The notes under the pieces were generated by a model. The model was given only the letters and a program-made list of their open reading frames with translations, was not told where the DNA came from and searched no databases. From positions 1,984,001-2,048,000 of the forward strand of contig CM073194.1 in the NCBI GenBank assembly GCA_037042915.1: a stretch of DNA of 64,000 nucleotides, given 5' to 3'. Both the position numbers and the translations under genes were made by a program. This DNA is from Auricularia sp. M13 (lineage: Eukaryota; Basidiomycota; Agaricomycetes; Auriculariales; Auriculariaceae). Each line of letters starts with the position of its first letter. Position 1 is the first letter of the stretch. Shown one piece after another: positions 11,401 to 22,767 of this stretch.

Positions 11401-13099
11401 TGGACGCCGCGCAAGTCGCTCACCTCGTGACATCGCTTCAGCGCGCCAACATTGTTCATGTACGCCCCCTCTCGCCAATATCTCTTTTCAGCTTTGAGCT
11501 CATTTCGCGCCTTTGGAACGGCAGTACGTGCATGGTATGTGTCGTTTCTATGCGAATTCGACTCGGACTGTCTCAAGAAATTGCATGTCGCAGTGTCCTC
11601 TACAGCTCTATTTGTACGCCTTGCGCCGCACTACAGAGGCTGCATTCAGCTCAGGTTGATGTTGGCATGTGTAGGTGTACGACTACTTTACGACGCTCGT
11701 GGACGAGATAAGATACATCTGGCGTGGGCATTCAAGTTGGGGCGCAGGCAAGATCCTCTTCCTTGTCGTGCGGTATATCACGTGGCCGGAAGTGTTCATC
11801 GTACTCATCGGTGTGTAGCACTGTCCCTTTTCTTGAACCAGTGAAGCTGACGACTGCAACTTCAGCTGAGCTGTTCAACGTGTCCGATAGTGTCTGCCAT
11901 GGCGTCTTCACATACACCACCTGTACGCGCTTGCGGCTCTCAACTACTCACGGCAATGGACGCATGCTCATTTTGATATGCATGTAGGGTCCGTATGCGT
12001 GGGCATCACCATAGCCGAAAGTGTGTGCCGCTCTGAGATTCGAGTTCGAGAAACGCTGATAATGAGCGCTGCAGTGGTGCTCGTCCTTCGGACGTGGGCA
12101 ATATGGGACGGCAAGCGCTCGGTGCTGATCTTGCTCTCCCTTGCCCTCTTTACGATCTCTATCGGGAACTTCGCTGCAGTCGGATATTATACCCAGCATA
12201 CGCGGAGTGCGTATACAGCATCCTCCGCATATTTACTGCAGCCAGAACTCATGCATATTCTGCGAAATGGCAGTTGTCCGCGCTGCAGACATGCTGCCTG
12301 GCATTTCGGGCTGTTTTGTCGTCGAATCGACGCGTGTGATTGGCGCCGGGTGGGCTGGCGTCGCGGCGTTTGAGCTGAGTGCGCGTTCTGTCGCCCAATG
12401 CCATGTCTCTTCCCTCACCATCGATCAATTCGCGTGGGCTCCACTTCAGTCATCGTTGTTATGACTCTCATTAAGGCCATCCAGCACTGTGAGACCTCAG
12501 CTGTCAGGCTTGAGTATCGCTTGACGCGCCTTTCATCGCCCCAGTCCGAAATACGACTTCGACTCTGCTCTCCTCGTTATATCGCGACGGTACGTGGCAT
12601 TTTGAAGTGGCTTAACTCCTTTCTGAACCGCTATTTAGGCCTGCTATTCTTCATTTGTCTATTTGGTGCGCGACTCGAGCGTACTACTACTGAGGGCAAC
12701 ACTGAGCTCGGTTGCGATAGCTATCTCGCTCCTCAACATGGTGTTTGCCTTCGCAGCAACCGTGCGTTGGTTCTCTCACATACACAAAAGCATCTGACGC
12801 TCTAATCCCAAATACAGAACGAATATACGGTACTCCTCTCAGAGTGCGCCTCCTCATCCTGCATATCAGCTCGGGGTTTATTCTCAATACGCTGTAGGCC
12901 GCAGCGCACATTCCACGCGATCTTGGCGTGCCGCATAATCCTAAACCTCCGCTCGGCCTCGAAACGGGACATCGCGAACAATGACACAACGCCCTCCGTC
13001 ATCCCCGTCACCGCGTCTCAGTCATTTATCCGGATGGACAGAATACGCTCAGACGACAAGAGACGCGGCGCCCTTCGCGGGCAGAGATCGTTTGCATAG
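11401..13099 (+). CDS. DUF6533 multi-pass membrane protein, copy 2
   Basis: Starts MDAAQVAHLVTSLQRANIVH, which aligns with the first exon of copy 1. The signature exon VYDYFTTLVDEIRYIWRGHS.. then GKILFLVVRYITWPEVFIVL, the exon LVLRTWAIWDGKRSVLILL, and VVRAADMLPGISGCFVVES follow in the same order and spacing as copy 1. The end FHAILACRIILNLRSASKRD leads to a stop at 13,097-13,099 and a C-tail unlike that of copy 1. Order, spacing and intron positions show a tandem duplication followed by divergence. Function is unknown, as for copy 1. Exact exon borders in the middle are approximate. Confidence 0.78.
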
Positions 13100-13369
13100 C
13101 TATTCGCGAGTTACGGTAAGCTGCTGAGCGGCGGAAGACGCGGGGCAAGACCGCGCGAGGATGTAATAACGCACATGTACATCGGGTTCCGAATTCGAAT
13201 TAACCAGCCTCTTTGTACTAGGCACCTGCCAATTTGTACGCATCGAATCGCCATCCTTCCCATTGCCTTACTTCCAGTTCACAGTCTGCCGTGCAGCGGC
13301 GACTGTAGCATGTGCTCAGACAGTTCAGACAGATCCCCGCGCCACGACCTAGTGCGCTCCAATTACGCA

Positions 13370-14717
13370 TTATGCATCGTAAAGAGGAGGTGCGATGCTA
13401 GTCTGATCGTCTGATTGAGCGGAGGATGCAGCCTGAGGAGGATGGAGTCCTTCTCTGCGCCGGACTCGATTTAACGACTCTAGCAGCGCCTGGGTGGAGA
13501 AGCCCGCGTCGCGTACGGCGCGCTGGATGGCAATAATCTGCGTCCGGTCCTCATGCGCAGAAGAGGAATCGTCGTCGGGTGCGACCTCTTCAGGCTCCTC
13601 CGGGTCCTCTGAGGCCGTCTTGCTTTCCTCCGAATTCCACAAACCCTTACTAGGGAGAGTGGATATTCGAGAGTGGCGACTAGACTCTAGATATGGTCGC
13701 ACGGCGCCGGCATCTGGGCGCGAGACGCTGCGCTGGGGGCTGTTACGCACGTGCTTTCGCCGGAGCCATATGAATAGCAGCAGGATTGCAGGGATGAGTG
13801 TGCATGGGAGAGCAATAGCCAACGCGTGATGGTTTGATGTGCGGCTGGGCTCAGTTATCGTCCCCTGCTTGCCGACTTTCCCAACGGGTGTGCTGCTCTC
13901 CGTTTTCGTAGTGCCAGGAAGAATACGCGGTGTCTCTGACGCGGTCTCCAACAGCGTGGACAATGGGGATGTCACGCCGAATGATGTAAAGTCTGTGAGT
14001 GTAGATCGACTGGTTGTATCCACCCCAGACTGAGATGATTCGGCAGGAGAGAATTGCTGAGATGATGGAGATGGATTGACACTGGAAGCATGACTAGATT
14101 TAGCTGGGCCTAAGGGGCTCGGTGCCGGCTTGCTAGTACGAGTTGACGATGGAAGTGAGCCTGCGTTAAAGATAGTCGCGTTGTAGACTGCGATTTGCTG
14201 TCTTCCATCTCCGGTATAGAATGTCAAAACGTGAGCACCAAGAGCGAGGGGTTGTATCTCAACGACGGCCAGATCGCATGCGGCACCACTCTTGGGGTCC
14301 AGAGTCGCGGTTGCGATTCCCGGCGCAGACTGCTGCCTTTTGTTACCGTCAATGCTATACGAGATCGGCTCCGTGATGGAGCCGCTCGTCAAGACGGCAC
14401 CGTACACAACGACTGCGCCACCTATAGTGGAATGATCAGCCGACTCGGAGCATTGCAGTGTGGCGCTGAACTTGTTCAGGCTCACCGGTAAAGTGGAGAG
14501 TCAATTGCTCTATGCCAGGGGTACCCTGGGACTGGGCCAGAAGTGCGACGTCTTGCTCGTGCCCGGCAGGAGGAACGCAGTAACCGCTCAGCTGTGTCTG
14601 ACCGCGCCGCACGAGGCTCGTATCGCCGCTGAGAGTCCACTTGGCGTCTACGGCAGAGATAACATCGGGCTGCGCCCGCGCCAGAGAGAGCAGCGCATAG
14701 AGCGCGACCCTGCGCAT
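13370..14717 (-). CDS. type I membrane protein with Ser/Thr-rich stalk
   Basis: Exon 1 (14486-14717) encodes MRRVALYALLSLARAQP, a signal peptide, then a small ectodomain. A 64-bp intron (14422-14485) joins LTLHFT to GGAVVVYGAVLTSG. The ectodomain has a beta-sandwich feel, with few cysteines. A stalk rich in Ser, Thr and Pro follows, then one membrane helix (ALAIALPCTLIPAILLLFIW) with a basic stop-transfer RRKH. The cytoplasmic tail contains AGAVRPYLESSRHS, an acidic block EDPEEPEEVAPDDDSS and ends SIAPPLYDA. This is a common Agaricomycete architecture for cell-surface proteins of unknown role. It is divergently transcribed from a related gene at 15,273. Confidence 0.8.
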
Positions 14718-15272
14718 TGTAATGCAGCTGAGACAGCGAAGGAGTGTTGGCAAGAGTGAAGGTGGCTCGCAAGCCGTCAAAGGATCAAATATCAGTCATG
14801 GACGCGTGAAAAGATTGCGAGCGCATCAGGAGTTATTGATATAGATGTTTAGCTGTATCCATGGCAAGGGAACGGTCTCAGGTTCCTAAACCCAGCCAAG
14901 TGTCGAGGTCCCTTTGAACATTGCCGGCGGTTCGGCCCGTCAGCCGAGCTGCTTGCCTTCCAACATTTTTGTGCCCATTACGCAGGCAGAGCTCCACGAC
15001 CATTCCTTACATGCGCTGCAATCAGGGCAGTGGAGCATGCTAGAGTGCTTCGCCGTGCGGCCGGCGCAATGGCAGTGCAGGTGAAAGCTCCGAGTCAATT
15101 CCTTGTCGGACAGGCGACGTACCTACTCACAGCGTTGTGTCCCTCGTAGGATACTCTGAAGCCGCGCATATTCAATGCAGTGTGACGCACCATGTGAACC
15201 GCGACGCCGCGCGGACTTAAAGTAGACTCGTCACAAAATTTCCGTGGTTCCAGTCTCCAGCGACTCGGACGT
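14718..15272. promoter_or_regulatory. shared divergent promoter region
   Basis: 555 bp between two head-to-head genes encoding related membrane proteins. It must hold both promoters. No convincing TATA box was found on either side and no frame looks coding. Confidence 0.45.
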
Positions 15273-16621
15273 ATGGTTTGGCTTGCCTGGATTGTTCTGT
15301 TCCTGCCCTTGTCCGCCATGGGCTACGTTTCCGGTGGCCTCGTAGTGTACGAGGCAGGTGCTCTGGATTGGCAGTTTGTCCGTGGCCAGCCTACGAGAGT
15401 TTCTCGGGGAGAATTACACGATATTTGCGGCAACATTGATGCAGAAGATTCCCGAGAAGCGATCATTCTCTCTGGCGTGGAAGATATAGCAAGTCTAGCA
15501 TTCTCGGGTACGTTTAACCTCTCAATCTCAGGATTCATATCTGACACTGCCGTAGCAGGAGCGTCGATCGAATTCTTCGGCGTCGTCTTCCCCAGAGAAA
15601 ACGCCAATGGCTACTGTGGAAACCCCACCATAGTGACTCTCGACGTCTCCGGTCCACAGCTTCGCGATGCATTCGCACCCAAAAGCGATGGTGACAACTG
15701 TGAAGCCGCATGCGACACACCGTTAGCCTCGTACAGCTTGGTCAACTTGGCGCTTGGTGATTCACTCGTGGCCAACGTCTCAGCGCACAGCAAGATCGCC
15801 ATATTCAATGCGAAAGTGACGCTGGAGAGTCAGACCTCAGCATCTGATATCTGTATGCGTTTTTCGTGCAATGTCGTGCATACATTTGCTAATAGTTCGT
15901 CTGTCTTATCGCAGCCAGGAGCTCGCAAGCTCCAAGCGTATCCCCACCCAGCCCATCTACGCCCATAGCTGCTCCGCAGCTCGAGCCCGGAGTCTCTGCC
16001 TCTCTCGGTTGCTGGCCTGAGTCGTGCGCCACCCCATTCGCGCGTGCTAGTGCTGTGTCAATTGGTTCCTTGTCGGTCCGTCCTTCCTCGGTCCGATCGT
16101 CGCCGTCAGCGGGAAGCAGCCTCAGCGCCGTCCCTGTTTCTAGCAGCAGCAGCATTTTCCTTTCCGGCTCCCTTGCTCGTGCACAGCCGAGTGCGTCTCA
16201 GCCGAAAGCTTCACGTCCGACGGCCAGCGGTAGCACGACTTCCTCCGCCGTCACTCCTTCTCAACCTCTAGACCGGCACTCTCGTCGCATTCACATCATC
16301 CAAATCATCGTTCCAGCAGTTACCGGCGGCATTATGCTGTGCATCTTCCTAGGCTTCGTCCTCGTGCAGTGTCGACGGCGAGCCGCCGAGGATGTTGTCC
16401 GCCCTTATACCGAGCGTCCAAGTCTCGTACGCTCCATCGCTCATGTGCATATCTCACCGCCGGACAAGGTAGCATCACTAAAATTAGCATGGGAGACGGC
16501 ACTCCCTGGAACCGCCCGTCGAGCAGCGCCGAGGTCGAGAGCGCTGAGCGCCTCAGTTATCCGCTCGCCAATGCGACCTGATGACTCACATTCGCTTCCT
16601 CCGGACTATTTCACTATATAA
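15273..16621 (+). CDS. type I membrane protein, paralogue of its divergent neighbour
   Basis: Starts MVWLAWIVLFLPLSAMGYVS, a signal peptide. Introns 15509-15555 and 15853-15914 keep frame. The first joins ASLAFS to AGASIEFFGVVFP, the same place in the ectodomain as the intron of the neighbour (LHFT to GGAVVVYGAV), which supports common origin. A Ser/Thr/Pro stalk leads to the helix IIVPAVTGGIMLCIFLGFVL and a basic RRRAAE. The tail motif EDVVRPYTERPS matches VRPYLESS in the neighbour. Cysteines in the ectodomain (YCGNP, NCEAACDTP) suggest disulphides. Function is unknown; a surface or adhesion role is only a guess. Confidence 0.8.
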
Positions 16622-16783
16622 CACCGCACGGACTTCTTGGACAGGAACATTAGTACTGTATACGTTGGACACTGCCGGGTGCTGGACTTTGTCACGGATT
16701 CGGACTATCTCGCATATGTACACTCGCACTAGGTTGTTGCATAGTATTTAAAGTACAGTAGTCTGATCACGAAGTAGAAGGCA

Positions 16784-17407
16784 TTACGCGCTCGCACCGG
16801 GGCCCGGGCGGGGCAAAGTGATAGGGACAGGGATCTCCTGAGCAACCACACTGACGTCCGTGATCACGCGTCCATGTCCCTTCTCAGTGCGAACTCTGCA
16901 AAATGCATTAGTGAATGTGACACAATGTGAATGAGGCTTCTCACGAGGCGTGAAGGGACACGTTGGCCTTAACAGCCTGACGCGCGCCGAGCACGAGGAA
17001 CGGGCGGAAACCCTCCCAGGCGAAGAATGTGGCAACCTCGCCAGCCTGCGCGGCATTAACAAAAGATTAATCCATCGTTCGAAGCAGTGACTTACGTTCT
17101 CCGAGCCGTCCTTGTCCTCATGCTCGATGAGCTGCTGAAAGTCGGCCGTCTCGCCGCTCAGCGAGTCGCGGATCTGGAGCAGGAACTTGTGCAGCTCATC
17201 GCGGCTCTTGTGCTGGCCGTTGATTGTTGCCTTCACGTTGCGCGCAAACACCTTGTCGAACTCGGCGTCGAACGGGTCGCCCTGCTCTGGGATGGAGATG
17301 GTGTTGGCGGTGATGAGCGTCTGGATCGCGTTGCGCACGAGCGCGGTGAGCGGGACGACGACCGGGCCTGGGCCACCACCGAAGGGAGGGAGAGAGCTTT
17401 GCGACAT
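16784..17407 (-). CDS. small unrecognised protein, possibly NTF2-like
   Basis: Three exons (17096-17407, 16945-17045, 16784-16895) join in frame through introns of 50 and 49 bp. The protein starts MSQSSLPPFGGGPGPVVVPL, continues with FDKVFARNVKATINGQHKSR and HKFLLQIRDSLSGETADFQQ, then AGEVATFFAWEGFRPF, and ends TLPRPGPGASA. A helical first half followed by strand-like segments ending GHGRVITDVSVVAQE resembles the cone fold of NTF2/SnoaL-type proteins. That is a fold guess without a diagnostic motif. No signal peptide or membrane helix is present. Confidence 0.7.
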   Translation of the reverse strand: MSQSSLPPFGGGPGPVVVPLTALVRNAIQTLITANTISIPEQGDPFDAEFDKVFARNVKATINGQHKSRDELHKFLLQIRDSLSGETADFQQLIEHEDKDGSENVSHCFERWINLLLMPRRLARLPHSSPGRVSARSSCSARVRLLRPTCPFTPREKPHSHCVTFTNAFCRVRTEKGHGRVITDVSVVAQEIPVPITLPRPGPGASA

Positions 17408-18166
17408 GTTGGCTGAGAGATTATTGGCTGAGTTGTAGTCTATCCAGTGCATTGTAGGGGCCTTTATACCTGTGAGCACGGCTGCGCAACGTTACGCCGA
17501 CCACGGTTGAACATCCGGCGAGACGCTCATTGGCTTCAAGTAGCACCGGCGCGCGCTGTCCGAAAGCGGCCCTGCGGGTGGAGTTAGTGGCCAGCTGAGC
17601 GTTTGACGCGGAGGGAGGCGCCGAGGAAGCGCCAATAACAATTGCCTCTGAATGAATGCTGAATTGCCGCGAACACAAGGCCCGTACGCACGAGGTGCTG
17701 TAGGTCGCACGCGTGAGAAGGACTAGCCTGATAAAATCAGATTAGCCTCAGGCACGCTGGGCTTTCACATTTACTTGAGCTTACCTGATATCCACAACGT
17801 TTAGTCAATATCCTGTTCAGGCACCCGGCGGGAGTTCATGAATCGGCGATTGTGGAATGTCAGCAAGTCAATATCGGAGCTTAGTGGGCGGTGTCTCCGA
17901 CGTTCAGATCCACGACTTCCAGCCGCCCATCGCATCGCGTCAGCATTCGCGACCAACGCAAACACCGCCATACCAAGGCACATGCTAAGGATAGACTTGC
18001 GAAGTCTTATTCGCAGGTGCCTGATTCGCAGCGCAAGCGCGACAGGCGCAGACGCGCCTCGTATGAAGGCGCATGTGAACCTGGAGCACATATAGATTAT
18101 GTAGCATTCATATGCGTCAAAAAGGACAGTACGTAACATCATCCATACATTACGCAGGGCGTCGAC
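17408..18166. other. intergenic, no supported gene
   Basis: About 760 bp. Frames on both strands around 17,800-18,140 are mirror shadows of one another with no domain. Confidence 0.45.
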
Positions 18167-19753
18167 CTAATCCTCGTCCGAAACATAAACCCAGAACTGT
18201 TTCCGCACGCGCTTCTTCACGCCGCACTTGGTGTCGATGTGCGTGGGCCAGTTGACAATCTTGATCCACTTCCCGCAGGCGTCGCATTGGACGTACTCGC
18301 CCTCGACCAGGCGCACGCGCGTGTCCGTTTTGATCTGCTCGAAAATTTCGTCTGCGTCCGGGACCGCGACTGGCTGCTCCGAGCGGATTCCGGGCGACAG
18401 GGACGCCGACGCCGACGGTTCCTCTTGGTGCCGCGGCCGCCTAGGAGGCATTGTGGGCGCGACGGCTTTCTGCGTGAGCAGTTCGCGCGCGGGTGTAGGC
18501 TTTATCGGCTGAATCAGCTGCAGTCCAGTGTCGGTCATGTGAGCGGCAAGCGAGAGACGGACGGTACGCACGTAGACTGGGCACTTGTCCTTCAAGTGCT
18601 TCTCCCAGTTCTTGAGCTTCATCCAGCGGCTGCAGCCGTTGCACTGCACACGGTCGCCGTCGATGTTGCGCACGCGCATGTCGTAAAACTCGTCGTGCTG
18701 TGCAAGCTTGCCGAAAAGCTTGGAAGCATCGCTGGCAGGCGCGACCTTGGCGGCGACGCCTGAGGCTACAGGCGCACCGACAGGAGTTACACTGCTAGAC
18801 GCAGGGTCCGCCCTATCGGTCGCGGAGGCCGGCTGAACAGAAGCTGCCGGGGTCATGGAAACTGCCTTTGACGACGAAGGCAGAGGTGACGGAGACGTCG
18901 ACGGTCCGTCTGTCATAGGCGAATGTAACACGAAGTCAGAGTCGTCGGCGTGCGCAGACATGGAATTCTCGGTGAGTGGGGACATGCTCCCGAAATCATT
19001 ATCCGGCGCAGATGGAGTAGTCAAAGCGCTGGTGTTGACTCGGAGAGCAGAGCGCTGAGGCGCGAAAGGCGGTGAAGAGACAGCAGTGCTAGGAGCGAAC
19101 AACGACCCGTCGTCCGAAGGCGGAAGCGTGTCAAGGATGTCAGAATCAGAGCCAGAGTCTTCACTGAGTTCTGTAGTCGCTCTCAATTGTTTCTTCACAT
19201 TGCTACCTCGATCGCGCCTGGATATGCGCGGAGACGTCGGGCACTTTCTCGAACTGATCTCGTCTGCGATGTATGAGCAGATGCGGGAAAAGGTAAAAGG
19301 AAAGGTGTAATAATCACCACGAAGCGGTACGTAAGGACTGGACGGCTCGACGCCCCCAGCACCTCCCTTGTCAAGAATCTCTGTCGATGGGCGCGTAGGA
19401 CTCAGCGGCGAGATGTGGTGAACGCGCTCAAGCTCCGCCCAATGTGCGTCCTCCGTTTCGTCGCTGGCAGATTCTGCATAAGGCGGCGATTGTCCGGGGC
19501 GGATGGGGCTAAATACCCAGTCATCCTCTTCGTATAAGCCGTCGTCGGGCACGATTTCAACAACATCCCGTCCCGCTGATTGGGACTTGGTTATTGTAGG
19601 CACCGTAGACGCGTGGTTTCCGCGATGTCCGACGGACCCGACAGCCGGTAGCGAGCGAACGTCTGTTACTCGCGGCGGTGGTTCAGATCCTCGAGAGGAA
19701 TCTTGTGCAACAAAAGGAATGCTGAGACTGTGTGCGTTATTTGCCCTATGCAA
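18167..19753 (-). CDS. protein with two C-terminal C2HC-type zinc-finger motifs
   Basis: A 528-codon frame, mostly low-complexity and Ser/Pro/Asp-rich, suggesting disorder. Two related motifs lie near the end: VQCNGCSRWMKLKNWEKHLK followed by DKC, and VQCDACGKWIKIVNWPTHID followed by TKC. Each has CxxC, a conserved KW, a W, then H and a final C, typical of a short zinc-binding module repeated in many Agaricomycete proteins. A nuclear or DNA-binding role is plausible but not shown. A stretch near 19,265-19,318 starts with GT and ends TCGCAG and could be a frame-neutral intron. The true start may lie further downstream than 19,753. Confidence 0.7.
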   Translation of the reverse strand: MHRANNAHSLSIPFVAQDSSRGSEPPPRVTDVRSLPAVGSVGHRGNHASTVPTITKSQSAGRDVVEIVPDDGLYEEDDWVFSPIRPGQSPPYAESASDETEDAHWAELERVHHISPLSPTRPSTEILDKGGAGGVEPSSPYVPLRGDYYTFPFTFSRICSYIADEISSRKCPTSPRISRRDRGSNVKKQLRATTELSEDSGSDSDILDTLPPSDDGSLFAPSTAVSSPPFAPQRSALRVNTSALTTPSAPDNDFGSMSPLTENSMSAHADDSDFVLHSPMTDGPSTSPSPLPSSSKAVSMTPAASVQPASATDRADPASSSVTPVGAPVASGVAAKVAPASDASKLFGKLAQHDEFYDMRVRNIDGDRVQCNGCSRWMKLKNWEKHLKDKCPVYVRTVRLSLAAHMTDTGLQLIQPIKPTPARELLTQKAVAPTMPPRRPRHQEEPSASASLSPGIRSEQPVAVPDADEIFEQIKTDTRVRLVEGEYVQCDACGKWIKIVNWPTHIDTKCGVKKRVRKQFWVYVSDED

Positions 19754-20361
19754 TTCCGCGATTGTGATCGATAAGGGTAGTGAGTTTACAGCTCAAAATG
19801 TACGCACCGGTCATGTGGCTGGGCCGGCAGTCCATGGTGTCTCGCGCGCTTGGTAAGTGGTTCATCATCGCTTTCGCCGTTGACGAGGGCCCGCTTTAGG
19901 TTGTCCCGCGCATCGGCGCGAACACTAGATTGAATATATTATGAGCACAACACAAACCATAGCCACGAGACTTGGCGCTGGCTGCAAGCCACTCACTGAG
20001 GCAAACTTTGCTGGGCAGATGGCGCATTCAGCGTTCGCATTGTGCAGCCAGAATACGACACAAAAATGTGCGTATGCAGGGTGACGGACAGCGACAAAGA
20101 TGAAAAGGGTGTGGTTGCAGGAAGAAACGCGTTCGGCAACGAGCGAACGTTCTCTCGACTTCAAGTTCCGAACCTCCGCTTTGCTCCGACCACCATGATT
20201 GACTGTCATTCCACGCATTTCCAAGGTCTTAACGTATCCCGAGCGAAAATTTAACTCTTTTCACGACACGGTCACTACTATCATACTTTCTCTGCACCGC
20301 GTCTGATGGCTACGGTTAACGTGAGAGGGTGAGACGTGTAGCGAGAGCTTGCTTACCGCGT
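19754..20361. other. intergenic, no supported gene
   Basis: About 600 bp with only short frames. It includes the 3' flank of the 41-residue peptide gene; GTAAGC follows its stop codon closely, so a 3'-UTR intron is possible. Confidence 0.45.
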
Positions 20362-20487
20362 TCAGCAGATAAGGCGCGGAGGGCAAGGATCGATGATTGG
20401 CGCGGAGTCCTTCTCCAAGTTCTCCACGGGCGTCGCGACAGCGAGGGCGGCAAAGAGGACGGCAATTGCGGCACTGACAAACTTCAT
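20362..20487 (-). CDS. 41-residue secreted peptide
   Basis: A single short frame, MKFVSAAIAVLFAALAVA then TPVENLEKDSAPIIDPCPPR and LIC, ends in TGA. The first 18 residues are a strong signal peptide, leaving about 23 mature residues with two cysteines (DPC and the terminal LIC). A TATAAAAG box lies 42 bp upstream on the same strand, supporting real transcription. The C-terminal cysteine is not followed by residues, so it is not a CaaX mating pheromone. I do not recognise the peptide. If a downstream intron were spliced differently the tail could change. Confidence 0.6.
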   Translation of the reverse strand: MKFVSAAIAVLFAALAVATPVENLEKDSAPIIDPCPPRLIC

Positions 20488-20528
20488 CGTGGTGTTCGGG
20501 TGGAGGGCATATGCTCAACAATCCAGAG

Positions 20529-20536
20529 CTTTTATA
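20529..20536 (-). promoter_or_regulatory. TATA box of the 41-residue peptide gene
   Basis: TATAAAAG on the minus strand, 42 bp before the ATG at 20,487, the spacing expected of a fungal core promoter. Confidence 0.6.
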
Positions 20537-21192
20537 CCCTTCCATACCTCAAAACATGGCAGATCCGTGTACACCGCGTTGCCTGACCCGGCCATTAGCT
20601 TGACAGATTCATAGCTCGGGATTTGGCCCGCAGCATCCCCACAGATTCCCCGCAGCTCGAACTATATCGCAAGTACTTATTCCAGCGCGAGGTCCCATGC
20701 CCTCAGCTGAGCGGGCTCCTTGCGAAGATGAATCGAGGAGCACATTCCGATGCTTGCGATTTGCGATGTTCGAATTCGCGCTCAAGAACAGCAAAATACC
20801 TTTGTTCCTGCGGCTCAGAACATACAATTATGCTACCTTCCACGTTCTGACGTTCAGCGCAGATATACCCCGCATCACGCAAGTTCTCGGTTATGGAGAT
20901 GCAGTTCTGTGAGCTCAATGACCCGACCGCCTGTAAACGAAAGCGGCCATCGCCGAGCAGTTCAGCTATCTTGTCTTCATGAACTCTAGTTTCAGCTATC
21001 GTTCGCAGGATCGACAAGGTGCATGCTGGCCAGCCTCATAATATCTTGTTCGACCGACAACCGTGGCCAACCGGCTGTCACCAAACGCATTGCCGGCGGG
21101 TTCTTTTGCGCCTTCGACCAGCCACCCGGCGCTCCGCACAACCCCATGCTGAGCGCAATGCTGGGGCATCGCCCTGTATCCTTTCTACCGCC
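20537..21192. other. intergenic, no supported gene
   Basis: About 650 bp. Overlapping frames on both strands near 20,700-21,010 have no recognisable content. Confidence 0.4.
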
Positions 21193-22767
21193 ATGAACGT
21201 CGACATCGTACCCTGTGCTGCCGCCGACCTAGGCTCGCGCGCCATGGTGCTCACTATCGCCTTTGTGCTTCCAACGCATTGTTCGCCGGCACAGGTCAAT
21301 TTACTCCGGGACACGCTATACTCGGCTATCCGACAGAAAATGCGCAAAGCAGGGGCCAGACTTGCCAGGCGTAACAAGGTACGCCGCACAGCGCTCATTG
21401 TTATCATAAGCTGACAGCCGTCAACGTCACGTCGTGCTCTGACAGGTCTACGAATTCCACGTCCCGCGCGCGTTTTCAGAGGCAACCCCACCATGCGCGT
21501 TTACATCTGCGAACGTGGCGTCGACGCTATCAGAGGCGAAACTAGAGCTACCGCCCGTTCACCCCGAGGTTGACGAAGCGCTGCCGTACTTCATGCCCGA
21601 GCCCAGGGGTCTCGCGCGGCTCTTCCGCGGGCCTTCGTGTCCTCATAATCTCGCCGGTTTCCTGAAGCCCGGCGTGCCAGTGTTCCATGTACACGTTACG
21701 ACCTATGCGGACGCGACCTTGATAGGCTGCACCATGACGCACGTCGCGTTCGACGCGCATGGTGCAAAGACCTTGTTCTCAGCCTGGACGGCCGCGACTC
21801 GCGGCGAGCTCGACGCTGTGATGGAGTCTCCAATTGACTTCGTTCCCCTTGGCAGCAAGGAGACGCAGGCGCGCGCCGCTATGGATGTTACCTTGTCCAA
21901 GAGCCAACCGATGCGAGGTTGGTTTGCCCTCGGACCCGCTGCCAAAGCGCGCTTCATTTCGGGGTTTCTCAAGCGCATCGTCAAGGACCCTGCGCTGGAC
22001 CACGTTCTTCTGCGTGTTCCTAAACCGTGGCTGGACGCGGAGAAGCGAAAGGCCACGGCGGATCTGCTCGCGCGCGGGCGAGGCGAATGGGTCAGCACAA
22101 ACGACGTGCTGGCCGCTTGGATCTTTCGCGTACGTTCCGATGCCCTTGGTGACGTCCCTTTCTGACTGTCTTCCAGACTGTTTACGGCCACCGCCGCGAT
22201 CCCACACCCGTCGCGTTCCAAACGCCTATCAACCTGCGTGCGCTGCTGCCTTCAGTCTTCCCGCCCTCGTCCCCCTTCCTCAACAACGCGGTCGGCATGG
22301 TCTCCACGCCTCCCATTCCGGCCAACAAGCTAGCCAGCCAGTCCGTCGCGGAAACGGCGCTAGCGATTCGCGCGTCGCTCAACGACTTCCGCGCCGAGCA
22401 AAATATCCAGGTCCTGCACGCCGAGCTGGCGGAATACGAGCGCCACCCAGCGCGCATGCTCTTCCCAGCGCAGCCGGGCGGCGAGTGGGCCATCCTCTCC
22501 AGCTGGCTCAGCGTCCAGCTGCACGAGCTCGAGTGGACGCTCGATGGCTCGGATGCGCCTGCGGTGCGTCCGCGCTGGGTCATGTCGTACACTCAGGACA
22601 AGACACCCATCACGATGCGCGCGACGGGTGCGATCATCAGCGAGGACAACAATGCTATCTGGGCGCGGTGGACAAGCGGGAAGAAAGACCTTTCGAGGAT
22701 GAGGCGCGCGGCGGAGATACAGGGGGTGCAGTTCGCTGGATTCGACTCGTCCGCATCGCGTCGTTGA
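21193..22767 (+). CDS. HxxxD acyltransferase (transferase family)
   Basis: Exons 21193-21378, 21446-22129 and 22177-22767 join in frame. The N-terminal part (IVPCAAADLGSRAMVLTIAF, LRDTLYSAIRQKMRKAGARL) matches the start of fungal BAHD-like transferases. The catalytic motif is MTHVAFDAHG, that is H-V-A-F-D. The second half carries VSTNDVLAAWIFR, PINLRALLP and LNNAVGMV, typical of the family. Such enzymes move acyl groups from CoA to alcohols or amines in secondary metabolism. No obvious DFGWG is present, as is usual in the fungal branch. No other biosynthetic genes flank it, so the substrate is open. Confidence 0.82.

Noticed and set aside
20362-20487. Mating pheromone precursor
   Set aside because: The terminal cysteine is the last residue, so there is no CaaX box, and a signal peptide is present, which pheromone precursors lack.
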